Positions 1-7,525 of a stretch of 13,606 nucleotides of DNA are shown here, piece by piece. Source of the DNA: Bacteroidota bacterium (GTDB lineage Bacteria > Bacteroidota > Bacteroidia > Flavobacteriales > Weeksellaceae); the NCBI GenBank assembly GCA_023448955.1, contig JAEXJU010000351.1, positions 1 through 13,606 of the forward strand. Direction: 5' to 3'. Made by a program: the position numbers and the translations under genes. Positions within the stretch are counted from its first letter, which is position 1; each line of letters begins with the position of its first letter. The notes beneath the pieces are model-generated. The model did no database searches and had not been told where the DNA came from. It worked only from the letters and a program-made list of their open reading frames with translations.

Positions 1-241
1 GATTATTATCTGTATTGATTCTGAGGATTTTGGGCGTATTAAGAATCAGACTTTCAAATAAATCTGAGAAATAAAAAAATGCATTGTTCTCGCGGACATT
101 TTCATTATAGGTTATGACATACTTCTGAGTTCCCGACTGTGCGATATAATTGATTCTTGAAGATCCGCTTTGTGGCAGCGCTGTGAAAAAATCTGCTTTT
201 GCTTTTATAAATTCTTCAAAAAATTCCTGATGATTCTGCAT
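1..241 (-). CDS. Phosphotransferase (APH/kinase-fold family), N-terminal part only
   Basis: This is the first 80 codons of a gene that continues past the left edge of the window. The start is the ATG at 241-239. Visible hallmarks are an LPQSGSSRINY stretch (residues 22-32), which resembles the PSGSxRRY loop of bacterial aminoglycoside-phosphotransferase-like kinases, and a following YNENVRENNAFFYFSDLF segment (about 48-65) that matches the family's usual 'YNPDxxENxAF' strand and helix. The family phosphorylates small hydroxylated molecules such as sugars or sugar-like compounds with ATP. The catalytic loop and metal-binding residues lie outside the window, so neither activity nor substrate can be judged. 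The gene is divergent from xrtF, 56 bp away, and has a good Bacteroidota -7 element just upstream of its ATG. The family assignment is fairly secure; the substrate is unknown. Confidence 0.72.
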   Translation of the reverse strand, partial: MQNHQEFFEEFIKAKADFFTALPQSGSSRINYIAQSGTQKYVITYNENVRENNAFFYFSDLFESLILNTPKILRINTDNN

Positions 242-245
242 AAAA

Positions 246-253
246 CAAAGTTA
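246..253 (-). promoter_or_regulatory. Bacteroidota -7 promoter element for the phosphotransferase
   Basis: On the minus strand this reads TAACTTTG, a perfect match to the Bacteroidota -7 consensus TAnnTTTG. Only TTTT separates it from the ATG at 241. No convincing -33 TTG was found about 20 bp upstream. The position implies a transcript starting at or next to the start codon. Confidence 0.5.
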
Positions 254-285
254 ATTAATAATAGAATTTGAACCACGAAAAATTG

Positions 286-293
286 TAATTTTA
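286..293 (+). promoter_or_regulatory. Possible -7 promoter element for xrtF
   Basis: The sequence TAATTTTA matches TAnnTTTG except at the last base and lies four bases before the xrtF ATG. A TTTG at 267-270 could act as the -33 element, but the 15-base spacer is shorter than usual. It faces the phosphotransferase promoter within the same 56 bp. Confidence 0.25.
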
Positions 294-297
294 CTTT

Positions 298-828
298 ATG
301 AAAGATTTTCTACCGGTTCTGAAGATACTGCTGAGATTTGTGATTATTTACATCGTTCTGGTATTGCTCTATCAGTTTTATCTCAATTCTTATTCGGCGG
401 AGGTAGTGGATCCGTTCACGAGGAGTGTAGCGGAACAGGTGGCATCTTTCCAGTATTTTTTAGGTTTTCCGACGACTTTGATAGACAGTATGAAGCTGCA
501 CAGTGTTCTTTTTCAGACTTCCGGAAAATATACGACAAGAATGGTGGAAGGCTGTAATGTGATATCTGTCGTGATTCTTTATGCCGCTTTCATATTTGCA
601 TTTTACAAAGGCTCCAAGACTTTTCTTTATGTGCTGGGAGGCATCTTTCTGCTACATATTCTCAATGTCTCAAGAATTGTGCTGCTAAATATTATTTTCC
701 TGAAATATCCTCAGTATGAAAAAATCGGCCACGATTATATTTTTCCGGCCATCATCTATGGCGGCGTGATCGTTCTCTGGCTGGTATGGATTCAGTTTTT
801 TGCGTTGAAAAGAGAAAAAAATGCTTAA
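298..828 (+). CDS. xrtF: Exosortase family protein XrtF
   Basis: A 176-residue polytopic inner-membrane protein, predicted to be a transpeptidase-like cysteine protease that processes or anchors exported proteins carrying a C-terminal sorting signal. The exosortase/archaeosortase catalytic triad is visible: Cys86 in EGCNV, Arg126 in NVSR, and His145 in KIGHDY, each at the edge of a hydrophobic segment. Hydrophobic stretches lie at about residues 8-28, 87-104, 109-136 and 147-168. The length suits the compact XrtF form; proteobacterial exosortases are longer. The ATG at 298 gives a sensible membrane N-terminus. The last 8 bp overlap the next gene, whose family is a known XrtF companion, so the two are surely co-transcribed and probably translationally coupled. 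No protein in this window carries an evident sorting signal, so the substrate is unknown. Confidence 0.9.
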   Translation: MKDFLPVLKILLRFVIIYIVLVLLYQFYLNSYSAEVVDPFTRSVAEQVASFQYFLGFPTTLIDSMKLHSVLFQTSGKYTTRMVEGCNVISVVILYAAFIFAFYKGSKTFLYVLGGIFLLHILNVSRIVLLNIIFLKYPQYEKIGHDYIFPAIIYGGVIVLWLVWIQFFALKREKNA

Positions 829-1246
829 GTGGATTTTGGTTTTAGCAGGTTTTTCAGGGCTGATTGCAGTCCGCGGATTAGAAGATAAAATTTTCTACGA
901 TCCATTTCTGACTTATTTTAAGTCGGCAGATCAGTCTGCTGCATTTCCTCAGTTTGTTTGGGGGAAACTGATTTTAAGCTATCTTTTCAGATTCGGGCTG
1001 AACACTTTTTTTTCTTTGGTAATCATTCATTTTATTTTTCAAAATAAACATTGGACAAAGCAGGCTTTTGTATTGATACTTCTTGTTTTTGTCATTATTT
1101 TTCCGATTTACCTTTATTGTATCAATGATGAGTTCCGTTTTGGATACCTATTTTCTTTTTATGTGCGAAGATTTGTCATTCAGCCATTGACATTGATTCT
1201 CATCATCCCGATTTTTTATTACAGAAAAAGGATGATTCAGGATTAA
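821..1246 (+). CDS. Exosortase F system-associated membrane protein
   Basis: A 141-residue integral membrane protein whose ATG lies inside the last codons of xrtF (8-bp overlap). Hydrophobic segments fall at about residues 3-17, 47-72, 80-100 and 118-134. Two polar motifs stand out: RGLEDKIFYDPFL (18-30) near the N-terminus and YVRRFVIQPL (114-123) before the last segment. Both recall the family described as 'exosortase F-associated', which occurs only beside XrtF in flavobacteria. Its molecular role is not known; it may present substrate to XrtF or stabilise it in the membrane. No catalytic residues can be proposed. The stop codon overlaps that of the convergent CDF transporter, so there is no room for a separate terminator. 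Identification relies on context plus these motifs. Confidence 0.82.
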   Translation: MLKWILVLAGFSGLIAVRGLEDKIFYDPFLTYFKSADQSAAFPQFVWGKLILSYLFRFGLNTFFSLVIIHFIFQNKHWTKQAFVLILLVFVIIFPIYLYCINDEFRFGYLFSFYVRRFVIQPLTLILIIPIFYYRKRMIQD

Positions 1247-2238
1247 TTTTTCAGCGTATGCTTATCAGGCTGCGAAATATTATCGCCGTTCCATTCTATC
1301 TTTTTTGTAAATGCATGCTGGCGAACAGGGCATTCGAAGATTTGACAAATAGCGCAGGAAGTCGGTTTACAGTCATCCATATGAAAATTAAATTCTACAG
1401 AGCGGTCTGTATTTTTAGCAATTAATTTTATAACGTCTTCCATCTCATCGTGAGCTGTTCTTAACTCGAAATACCACGGCAAAGTGATATGTGCATCGAT
1501 ATGCAGCCTGCTCCCGAACTGTTGTATTTTAACGTTATGGATATCAATCCATTCTTTTTTGCGGTTTTGGTTGAGGAATGTTGCAAGTTTATTAAGCAGC
1601 TCAGGATCAGCTTCATCCATAATTCCGCTGAGTGATTTTCTGATGATTTTATAACCGATTGTGATGATATAAATCCCAAGAATCAAGGCTACAACTGAGT
1701 CTATCCACACTAAGTCAGTGAAATAAACGAGAATCAAACTCGTAACCACGCCTAGAGTTGTAATGGTATCAGACTGTAAATGTTTGCCTGAAGATACTAA
1801 AACTATCGAATTCTCTTTCTTTCCCTTCTGAATGGAAATGTAACCCACGACATAATTAATAACAGCAGTTGCTGCGGTAATCCATATTCCCAAATCCAGT
1901 TTACCGAGAACTTTTCCGGAAATCAAACTGTTGGTACCTTCATAAATGATCATCACGCCGGCAATGCTGATTAGTGATCCTTCAATTGCTGAGGTTACGA
2001 ATTCTACTTTGCCGTGGCCGTAAGGATGGTTCTCGTCTCTTGGTTTTGCCGCCAGATACAGAGAATAAAGCCCCATAAATGCACTAATGACATTCACAAT
2101 GCTTTCCATAGCATCAGAAAACACCGCATCGGAATTGGTAAGTTTCCAGGCAATTATTTTTCCAACGAAAAGAAGGACTCCGACAAAGGCAATCCATTTC
2201 TGGAAGGCAATATTGGCGTTTGATTTTTCTGTATTCAT
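1243..2238 (-). CDS. Cation diffusion facilitator (CDF) family metal transporter
   Basis: A 331-residue inner-membrane transporter of the CDF family, which exports divalent metals (Zn, Fe, Mn or Co) by proton antiport. Six membrane helices fill about residues 12-200. The transport-site helices show E45xxxN49 in helix 2 and H153xxxD157 in helix 5; E. coli YiiP has DxxxD and HxxxD at these places, so helix 2 is atypical. HPYGHGK (71-77) is the usual loop between helices 2 and 3. A cytoplasmic domain follows (about 205-288), with histidines typical of the family. The C-terminus then adds four cysteines (290, 295, 298, 303) in the pattern C-x4-C-x2-C-x4-C, which could bind a metal. The gene starts only 14 bp after the asd terminator hairpin and has no clear promoter of its own. 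The metal transported cannot be told from sequence. Confidence 0.92.
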   Translation of the reverse strand: MNTEKSNANIAFQKWIAFVGVLLFVGKIIAWKLTNSDAVFSDAMESIVNVISAFMGLYSLYLAAKPRDENHPYGHGKVEFVTSAIEGSLISIAGVMIIYEGTNSLISGKVLGKLDLGIWITAATAVINYVVGYISIQKGKKENSIVLVSSGKHLQSDTITTLGVVTSLILVYFTDLVWIDSVVALILGIYIITIGYKIIRKSLSGIMDEADPELLNKLATFLNQNRKKEWIDIHNVKIQQFGSRLHIDAHITLPWYFELRTAHDEMEDVIKLIAKNTDRSVEFNFHMDDCKPTSCAICQIFECPVRQHAFTKKIEWNGDNISQPDKHTLKN

Positions 2239-2251
2239 TTTTTCTATAAAA

Positions 2252-2282
2252 AAAGAATCTTCGGATTTTTCGAAGATTCTTT
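2252..2282 (-). terminator. Rho-independent terminator after asd
   Basis: A perfect 12-bp stem (2252-2263 with 2271-2282) encloses a 7-base loop. On the minus strand it is followed by a run of T (complement of the A run at about 2247-2254). It lies 14 bp downstream of the asd stop codon and 14 bp upstream of the CDF start codon, so it also forms part of the CDF upstream region. Confidence 0.85.
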
Positions 2283-2295
2283 AGATTTTGTTAGT

Positions 2296-3285
2296 TTATA
2301 CTAAGTTATTTTCAACCAGATATTCCGCAATCTGAACGGCATTGGTAGCAGCGCCCTTTCGGAGATTATCCGCCACAATCCAGAGGTTGAGCGTTTTCGG
2401 CTGAGAGAGGTCTCGTCTGATTCGTCCTACGAAAACTTCATCGCGTCCTTCTGAATAGAGCGGCATTGGATATTCGTTATTTTTTACGTCATCCTGAAGA
2501 ACTACGCCTGGTGTTTCAGATAAAATTTTTCTGACATCTTCCAGTTCGAACTCATTTTCAAACTCGATGTTGACGCTTTCGGAATGACCACCTTGTACAG
2601 GAACTCTCACCGCTGTTGCAGTCAGGTTAAAAGTATCATCGCCCATAATTTTTTTAGGCTCTTTCATGAGTTTGATTTCTTCCTTGGTGTAATCATCATC
2701 AGAAAAGACATCGCAATGTGGCAATGCATTTTTGAAAATCTGATAAGGATATACTTTCTCAGGATTTTCACCCTTGATTTCAGAGTTTAATTGGTCTACA
2801 GCTGCTTTTCCTGTGCCGGTAACGGACTGATAAGTTGAAACAATTACTCTTTTTATATCGTATTTCTGATTCAAAGGATGAAGAACCATAACCAATTGTA
2901 TGGTTGAGCAATTGGGATTTGCAATGATTTTATCTTCTTTAGTCAGAACATTGGCATTGATTTCCGGAACCACAAGTTTTTTTGTAGGATCCATTCTCCA
3001 GGCAGAAGAATTGTCTATCACCACAGTTCCAACCTCAGCAAATTTTGGGGCAAATTCAAGTGAAGTCCCGCCGCCTGCAGAAAAAATAGCGATTTCCGGT
3101 TTGGCTGCAATAGCGTCGTTCATGCTAACGATAGTAAATTCCTTGTCCTTATACTTGACCTTGTTTCCGACGGATCTCTCGGATGCTACAGGAATTAATT
3201 CGGTGATAGGAAGATTCCTCTCTTCCAAAACTTTCAGCATAACTTGTCCAACCATTCCGGTTGCGCCTACTACAGCTACTTTCAT
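2296..3285 (-). CDS. asd: Aspartate-semialdehyde dehydrogenase
   Basis: A 329-residue cytosolic enzyme that reduces aspartyl phosphate to aspartate semialdehyde with NADPH, the branch point to lysine/diaminopimelate, threonine and methionine. The N-terminal NADP-binding loop is GATGMVG (8-14). The catalytic cysteine is C126 in NPNCSTIQ, R227 lies in AVRVPV where the substrate-binding arginine is expected, and H234 in QGGHSE is the expected general base. Length and motif order match bacterial Asd throughout, with no sign of damage. The gene follows the small membrane protein gene by 38 bp on the same strand, with no terminator between them, so the two may share a transcript. A strong terminator closes it. 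The diaminopimelate branch feeds peptidoglycan, so the gene is probably essential. Confidence 0.97.
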   Translation of the reverse strand: MKVAVVGATGMVGQVMLKVLEERNLPITELIPVASERSVGNKVKYKDKEFTIVSMNDAIAAKPEIAIFSAGGGTSLEFAPKFAEVGTVVIDNSSAWRMDPTKKLVVPEINANVLTKEDKIIANPNCSTIQLVMVLHPLNQKYDIKRVIVSTYQSVTGTGKAAVDQLNSEIKGENPEKVYPYQIFKNALPHCDVFSDDDYTKEEIKLMKEPKKIMGDDTFNLTATAVRVPVQGGHSESVNIEFENEFELEDVRKILSETPGVVLQDDVKNNEYPMPLYSEGRDEVFVGRIRRDLSQPKTLNLWIVADNLRKGAATNAVQIAEYLVENNLV

Positions 3286-3323
3286 TTTTTATAATTGATA
3301 ATTGATTAGTGAAATTTCATTTT

Positions 3324-3752
3324 TTATCCGAACACTCTGGCCCAAGGAAAAGCGAATACAAATAGTGCTATTGCAACTAAACCTAAAGACATAATTGGGA
3401 TAGTTAGTTTGTCATTGGTTTTCAGCTTTTTGTTAACAATTGTCATGATGACAGCTGCGATAAGCATAGAAAAAGGATGTTCAACATACTGGAATCTTAA
3501 GTCGGCATTTTTCATCACCATACTCATATCCAGTCCTTTTGTGAAATTGGTTATCAACATTACGATTCCAACTAAAAACTGAACGTGAAAAAAGATCATT
3601 GTAAACAAAGTTACTTTTCTGAATGCTTTGGAAATGTTACCGCTGTAACCAAACATTGTAACCAATAAAAGGATAAGAAATGCAGCTACAAGTAATAACT
3701 CAAGATAAGCAAAACCTTTGTGAGCGTGAAGGAGAATGTTGTAAAATTCCAT
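3324..3752 (-). CDS. Small four-helix membrane protein, 'cytochrome b'-like family of flavobacteria
   Basis: A 142-residue integral membrane protein with hydrophobic segments at about residues 14-34, 47-68, 91-107 and 117-135. Histidines H9 and H11 (LLHAHKG), H56 (FFHVQ) and H92 (YVEHPFSM) sit at or near membrane helices. The pattern 'LLHxHxG ... FxHxQ ... LRFxxVEHP' matches a small flavobacterial protein family often annotated as cytochrome b. The histidines could be haem or metal ligands, but this is inference from placement and no function is established. The start codon is supported by a TAnnTTTG promoter element about 20 bp upstream. It is co-directional with asd, 38 bp ahead of it; a metabolic link between the two is not obvious. 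Confidence 0.75.
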   Translation of the reverse strand: MEFYNILLHAHKGFAYLELLLVAAFLILLLVTMFGYSGNISKAFRKVTLFTMIFFHVQFLVGIVMLITNFTKGLDMSMVMKNADLRFQYVEHPFSMLIAAVIMTIVNKKLKTNDKLTIPIMSLGLVAIALFVFAFPWARVFG

Positions 3753-3771
3753 AGTCTGATTTTTAGATTAG

Positions 3772-3779
3772 CAAAGATA
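3772..3779 (-). promoter_or_regulatory. -7 promoter element for the small membrane protein (and probably asd)
   Basis: On the minus strand this reads TATCTTTG, a perfect TAnnTTTG match, 19 bases before the ATG at 3752. Its -33 region would fall inside the terminator of the TonB receptor gene, where no TTG is visible. Confidence 0.5.
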
Positions 3780-3781
3780 GA

Positions 3782-3808
3782 AAAATCCCGACAGATTGCC
3801 GGGATTTT
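3782..3808 (-). terminator. Rho-independent terminator after the TonB-dependent receptor
   Basis: A 9-bp stem (3782-3790 with 3800-3808, AAAATCCCG paired with CGGGATTTT) with a 9-base loop. On the minus strand it is followed by a short T run. It begins 27 bp after the receptor stop codon. The next gene's -7 element starts only three bases further on. Confidence 0.8.
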
Positions 3809-3835
3809 GATATTAATAAAGTGTTGTAACAGATA

Positions 3836-6601
3836 TTAAAATCTATATGAGATTGATGCGGACCAGGTTCTTCCGAAACCGAAGAAAACGGTGTTGCTAG
3901 TATCAAGTCCTTTATAGAAATTATTAGGATTGTTGATGTAAGCATCATATTGTTGCTGAGCACTTTGAGTAACTTGTCCTGCTGAGTTTTTGATATCTGT
4001 AAAATCAGCAAGATCTTTAACGTGATTTGAAGATTTTCCATCAGATATATATGTTGTATCAAATAAGTTATAAACATTACCTGTAAGGATTACTCTGTGT
4101 CCGTTTGCAAGCTTATACTCGTAAGAAAGTCCCAAATCGAATAGGTTGTAACTTGGATATTCCAAAGATCCTTTTTTGCCATTACTTGTAATAGATCCAT
4201 TTGGACGGACATAGAAATCTGCAAAGTTGATCAAACCATAGTAATTGCTATAGTAATTCCAATTGCTAAAAACATTAAGTCCTTTTAATGGCTTTAGAGT
4301 AAAGCCTAATGAAGCTGTTGTTTGTGCCGCATCAGAAACTTTAACTTTGTCGAGAACAAAAGTTCCTTCCGAATTGCCATCAATGCTTATTAATGTACCA
4401 TTTTCATCGAATAAATTTCCATAAGCATTTCCTTTATAATGCCAGTCACCAATGGAAACCATCCCGTTGAATGATAGGTAGTCTGTTACATTAAGTATGC
4501 CTTCAAACTCTACACCTTTATGAACTTCATCAATTCCATTGACATTAGCATAAGGTCTACTATATGTTACGGCAGATGATCCGGTTCCGACAACAATGTT
4601 TGGTAAGCCGGTAAATCTTTGAAATCTGTCGTTCCAAGTTGTATAGTACAAGTTTACATTACCACGGAAAATACCACTTCTAAAACCATAACCTAATTCT
4701 GCTGATGCAATTTTTTCATTAGTCAGTTTTGGATTAACGATTTGTTGATTTCCAGTTGCTCTACCATCATTACTATTTGCCAAAGGGTCTTTGCTAACAG
4801 CTGGCGCAAGAGGAGAATTGAAAACAGCATTGTACAATGGTTGCTTAGAATAGTAGCCTACATTAGCAAAAACGTTGCTTTTTTCATCAATATTATAGTT
4901 GATTCCTGCTTTAGTATTGAAACCGAAAAGATACTTCATAGCTGTTTTAGTGTTTACCTTTTCTCCTTGTTGTACAGTAACACCATCTATAATCCAGTTA
5001 TCTATTCTTCTAAATCCTTGTTCCGAAGCAGAACCTTGGATGAATGCAGAAATTTTTTCATTAGAGTATTCCAATTGTCCAAATACACCACCCCAAAGTA
5101 CTTCGCCATCATAATTTCTGTAAACAACCTGATTTTTGTCTTTCAATGCCTTCACAAATGGGTTTGCAGAAGGTGTTGGGTTTTGAACCAGCGTTACATC
5201 ATATCCTGCAGGATTATTTAGGTTGTCTTTTTCAATATACTTATTATTGCCCCACAGGTCGGTCAATACACCTGGATGATATCCATAATAATATCTGCCA
5301 TCTAAACCTACAGAAAAGTTCCAATTGTCATTGATCTTATGCTGAAAGTTAGTCAATATTCCATACCAATCGTGAGAGTTTATACTTGCTCTTCTTGTAA
5401 AACCATTGGTTCTAGTTGCAACACCTGGGGTTGCATTTTTAGCAGTGTAATTTGAACCTGCATTTGTCCAGCTAAAAGTTTTAGTTCCCTGATTCCAAGC
5501 TACTAAATCATCAAAACGAATTAATCCATTTTCATCTTTAAAGTATGCGTCATTAATTCCCTTAGAATTAGTAGAAGAACCTGTCCCGCTTGTTCTATTT
5601 CCAACAATGCTACCCATTACACCAGTTCCTCCACCTCTTCCCCAAGATGCATATCCGACGGTTGATAATTTGGATTTTTCGGAAATTTTCCAATCCCAAT
5701 TAAAAGATGCTACAGGTTTACTGTAAAAATTGATGGATTGAGACATTACCTCACCATTTAAATAGCCCCAGTTAGAATTATATCTTCTGTTTGGTTCACC
5801 ATCTTTACCGTATTTTATAAAACTGGCAATGGAACTTTGAAAGTTTTGCATATGCCATTGCGGAGCTCCTGTGAATGTAAATTGGAAATCGTGATTACCT
5901 TTCTGATAACCTAAAGCAAAATAATAGTTATAAGCTTCAAATTTTGATGCATCCACATATGTATTACCAGCGGTTCTAGACATCAAAAAAGATGTTGACC
6001 ATCCTGTAGCAGATTTTCCCGTATTATAAGAAAATAAAGTTTTAAGATAACCATCATTACCGACACCAACCGTCACATTACCTTCTCTTTTTTTGTCTGC
6101 TGCTCTAGTCAGTACATTTATAGTACCACCCACTGAAGCAATAGCAAGTTTGGAAGAACCCAATCCTCTTTGAATTTGAAGTGAGGAAGTTACATCTGAT
6201 AATCCAGCCCAGTTGCTCCAGTAAACAGAACCATTTTCCATATCATTTACCGGTACACCGTTAATCATTACTGCAATGTTGTTAGTGTCGAAACCTCTAA
6301 CATTAACACGGCCATCACCAAAACCACCACCGCCTTTTGCAGCATATACAGATGGTGTTGTTTTAAGGATTTCAGGAAATTCCTGGTTTCCTAATCTTTC
6401 TACAATCTGCGCTTCCTTAATTGTAGAAACAGCAACAGGAGTCTTTCTATCTTTAGCGATATCAGCGACTCCTGTCAATACAACTTGTTCTATTTCGTTG
6501 TCTTTCGATAATGTGTCTTGAGTAGATTGGGCAAAATAAAAGCTTGCCGTTGTCATGGTCAGCATCAGGGCAAATGCCGGCTTCTTTGATAACATTTTCA
6601 T
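3836..6601 (-). CDS. TonB-dependent outer-membrane receptor
   Basis: An outer-membrane gated beta-barrel that imports a scarce ligand (siderophore, haem, vitamin or oligosaccharide) using TonB energy. I place the start at the ATG at 6601, giving 921 residues. The reading frame is open for ten more codons upstream, but starting at 6601 puts the signal peptide (KK, then a hydrophobic stretch ending FYFAQ at 21-25) right at the N-terminus. A short linker holds EIEQVVLTG (36-44), a TonB-box-like strand. The plug domain follows, with VRGFD (101-105), INGVPVND and a GGTINVLT motif near 148-155. The rest is barrel with many aromatic strands and ends in SISYRF, a typical outer-membrane C-terminal phenylalanine. 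There is no carboxypeptidase-like N-terminal domain and no SusD partner, so a siderophore/FecA-type role is likelier than glycan uptake; the ligand is unknown. Confidence 0.93.
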   Translation of the reverse strand: MKMLSKKPAFALMLTMTTASFYFAQSTQDTLSKDNEIEQVVLTGVADIAKDRKTPVAVSTIKEAQIVERLGNQEFPEILKTTPSVYAAKGGGGFGDGRVNVRGFDTNNIAVMINGVPVNDMENGSVYWSNWAGLSDVTSSLQIQRGLGSSKLAIASVGGTINVLTRAADKKREGNVTVGVGNDGYLKTLFSYNTGKSATGWSTSFLMSRTAGNTYVDASKFEAYNYYFALGYQKGNHDFQFTFTGAPQWHMQNFQSSIASFIKYGKDGEPNRRYNSNWGYLNGEVMSQSINFYSKPVASFNWDWKISEKSKLSTVGYASWGRGGGTGVMGSIVGNRTSGTGSSTNSKGINDAYFKDENGLIRFDDLVAWNQGTKTFSWTNAGSNYTAKNATPGVATRTNGFTRRASINSHDWYGILTNFQHKINDNWNFSVGLDGRYYYGYHPGVLTDLWGNNKYIEKDNLNNPAGYDVTLVQNPTPSANPFVKALKDKNQVVYRNYDGEVLWGGVFGQLEYSNEKISAFIQGSASEQGFRRIDNWIIDGVTVQQGEKVNTKTAMKYLFGFNTKAGINYNIDEKSNVFANVGYYSKQPLYNAVFNSPLAPAVSKDPLANSNDGRATGNQQIVNPKLTNEKIASAELGYGFRSGIFRGNVNLYYTTWNDRFQRFTGLPNIVVGTGSSAVTYSRPYANVNGIDEVHKGVEFEGILNVTDYLSFNGMVSIGDWHYKGNAYGNLFDENGTLISIDGNSEGTFVLDKVKVSDAAQTTASLGFTLKPLKGLNVFSNWNYYSNYYGLINFADFYVRPNGSITSNGKKGSLEYPSYNLFDLGLSYEYKLANGHRVILTGNVYNLFDTTYISDGKSSNHVKDLADFTDIKNSAGQVTQSAQQQYDAYINNPNNFYKGLDTSNTVFFGFGRTWSASISYRF

Positions 6602-6661
6602 TTTTTTAAGATTTATGCCGCAAAAGTCCAAAAAAAAATGATAACTATTGTTAATAAACTG

Positions 6662-7525
6662 TTAATTTTTTAAAGCCTTGAGACTCAGGTCGATGTTGTT
6701 GTAAGAATGGGTCAAAGCGCCCGCTGAGATAAAATTAACGCCAGTTTTTGCCACCGAATTTAGCACCTCACGCGTAATTCCACCGCTTGCTTCTGTCTCA
6801 GCTTTTCCACTGACTATTTCCACTGCTTTTGCCATCATTTCCACATCCATATTATCAAACATAATTCTGTCGGCGCCGGATTTTACAGCTTCTTCTACCT
6901 CATCAAGATTACGGGTTTCTACTTCAATTTTAAGTTTCAGCTTGTTTTTCTTGACATAATCTTTCGCCATTTTCACAGCATTGGTAATGCTTCCGTTATA
7001 ATCTATGTGATTATCTTTCAGCATTATCATATCATAAAGTCCGTATCTGTGGTTTGTTCCGCCACCTATGGCAACGGCCCATTTTTCACAAACTCGGAAA
7101 TTTGGCGTTGTTTTTCTGGTATCAAGCAATTTGGTTTTTGTACCAACTAGTCGAGAATCCCAATCGTGAGTCATTGTTGCGATGCCGCTCATTCTCTGCA
7201 TAGAGTTGAGAACCAAGCGTTCCGTAGAAAGAATTGACCTTGCTTTTCCGGAAACTATAAACGCTACATCACCTTTTTTTGCAGGCTGCCCATCTTTGAT
7301 GAAAACTTCAATTTGGAGATTCTTATCAAATGTTTTAAAGATAATCTCAGCCAATTCTACACCTGCTAATATGCAGTTTTCTTTTACTAAAAGCTGTGCT
7401 TTCTGCTCCAGATCTTTCGGAATAGTGGATAATGTAGAATGATCCCCATTTTGGATGTCTTCTTCCAAAGCTGTTTTTATGAATTCTTTTAAAACTTTAT
7501 CAGATGCGTATGCTGGTCTTTTCAT
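6662..7525 (-). CDS. nadC: Nicotinate-nucleotide pyrophosphorylase (quinolinate phosphoribosyltransferase)
   Basis: A 287-residue cytosolic enzyme that converts quinolinate and PRPP to nicotinate mononucleotide, CO2 and pyrophosphate, the entry of de novo synthesis into NAD. Conserved motifs appear in order: DTRKTTP (135-141), GGGTNHR (154-160), LKDNH (169-173), EVET (201-204), FDNM (223-226) and EASGGI (245-250). These cover the quinolinate and PRPP sites, and no key residue is missing. The ATG overlaps the stop of the upstream DUF1016 gene in an ATGA arrangement (4 bp), indicating translational coupling. It is the last gene of the nadB-containing block; nadA is not in this window. The 60 bp before the next gene hold no convincing terminator. 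Confidence 0.97.
   Translation of the reverse strand: MKRPAYASDKVLKEFIKTALEEDIQNGDHSTLSTIPKDLEQKAQLLVKENCILAGVELAEIIFKTFDKNLQIEVFIKDGQPAKKGDVAFIVSGKARSILSTERLVLNSMQRMSGIATMTHDWDSRLVGTKTKLLDTRKTTPNFRVCEKWAVAIGGGTNHRYGLYDMIMLKDNHIDYNGSITNAVKMAKDYVKKNKLKLKIEVETRNLDEVEEAVKSGADRIMFDNMDVEMMAKAVEIVSGKAETEASGGITREVLNSVAKTGVNFISAGALTHSYNNIDLSLKALKN

Noticed and set aside
3291..3306. Short tandem ATAATTGATAATTGAT just upstream of asd
   Set aside because: Two 7-base AT-rich units are within normal low-complexity background, with no promoter match.
4742..5221. Open frame of 159 codons on the plus strand opposite the TonB receptor
   Set aside because: The translation is Cys/Ser-rich without motifs and is antisense to intact barrel-coding sequence.
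6602..6631. Upstream ATG extending the TonB receptor by ten residues
   Set aside because: It would put about ten residues, including a cysteine, before the signal peptide. Starting at 6601 gives a standard signal peptide.
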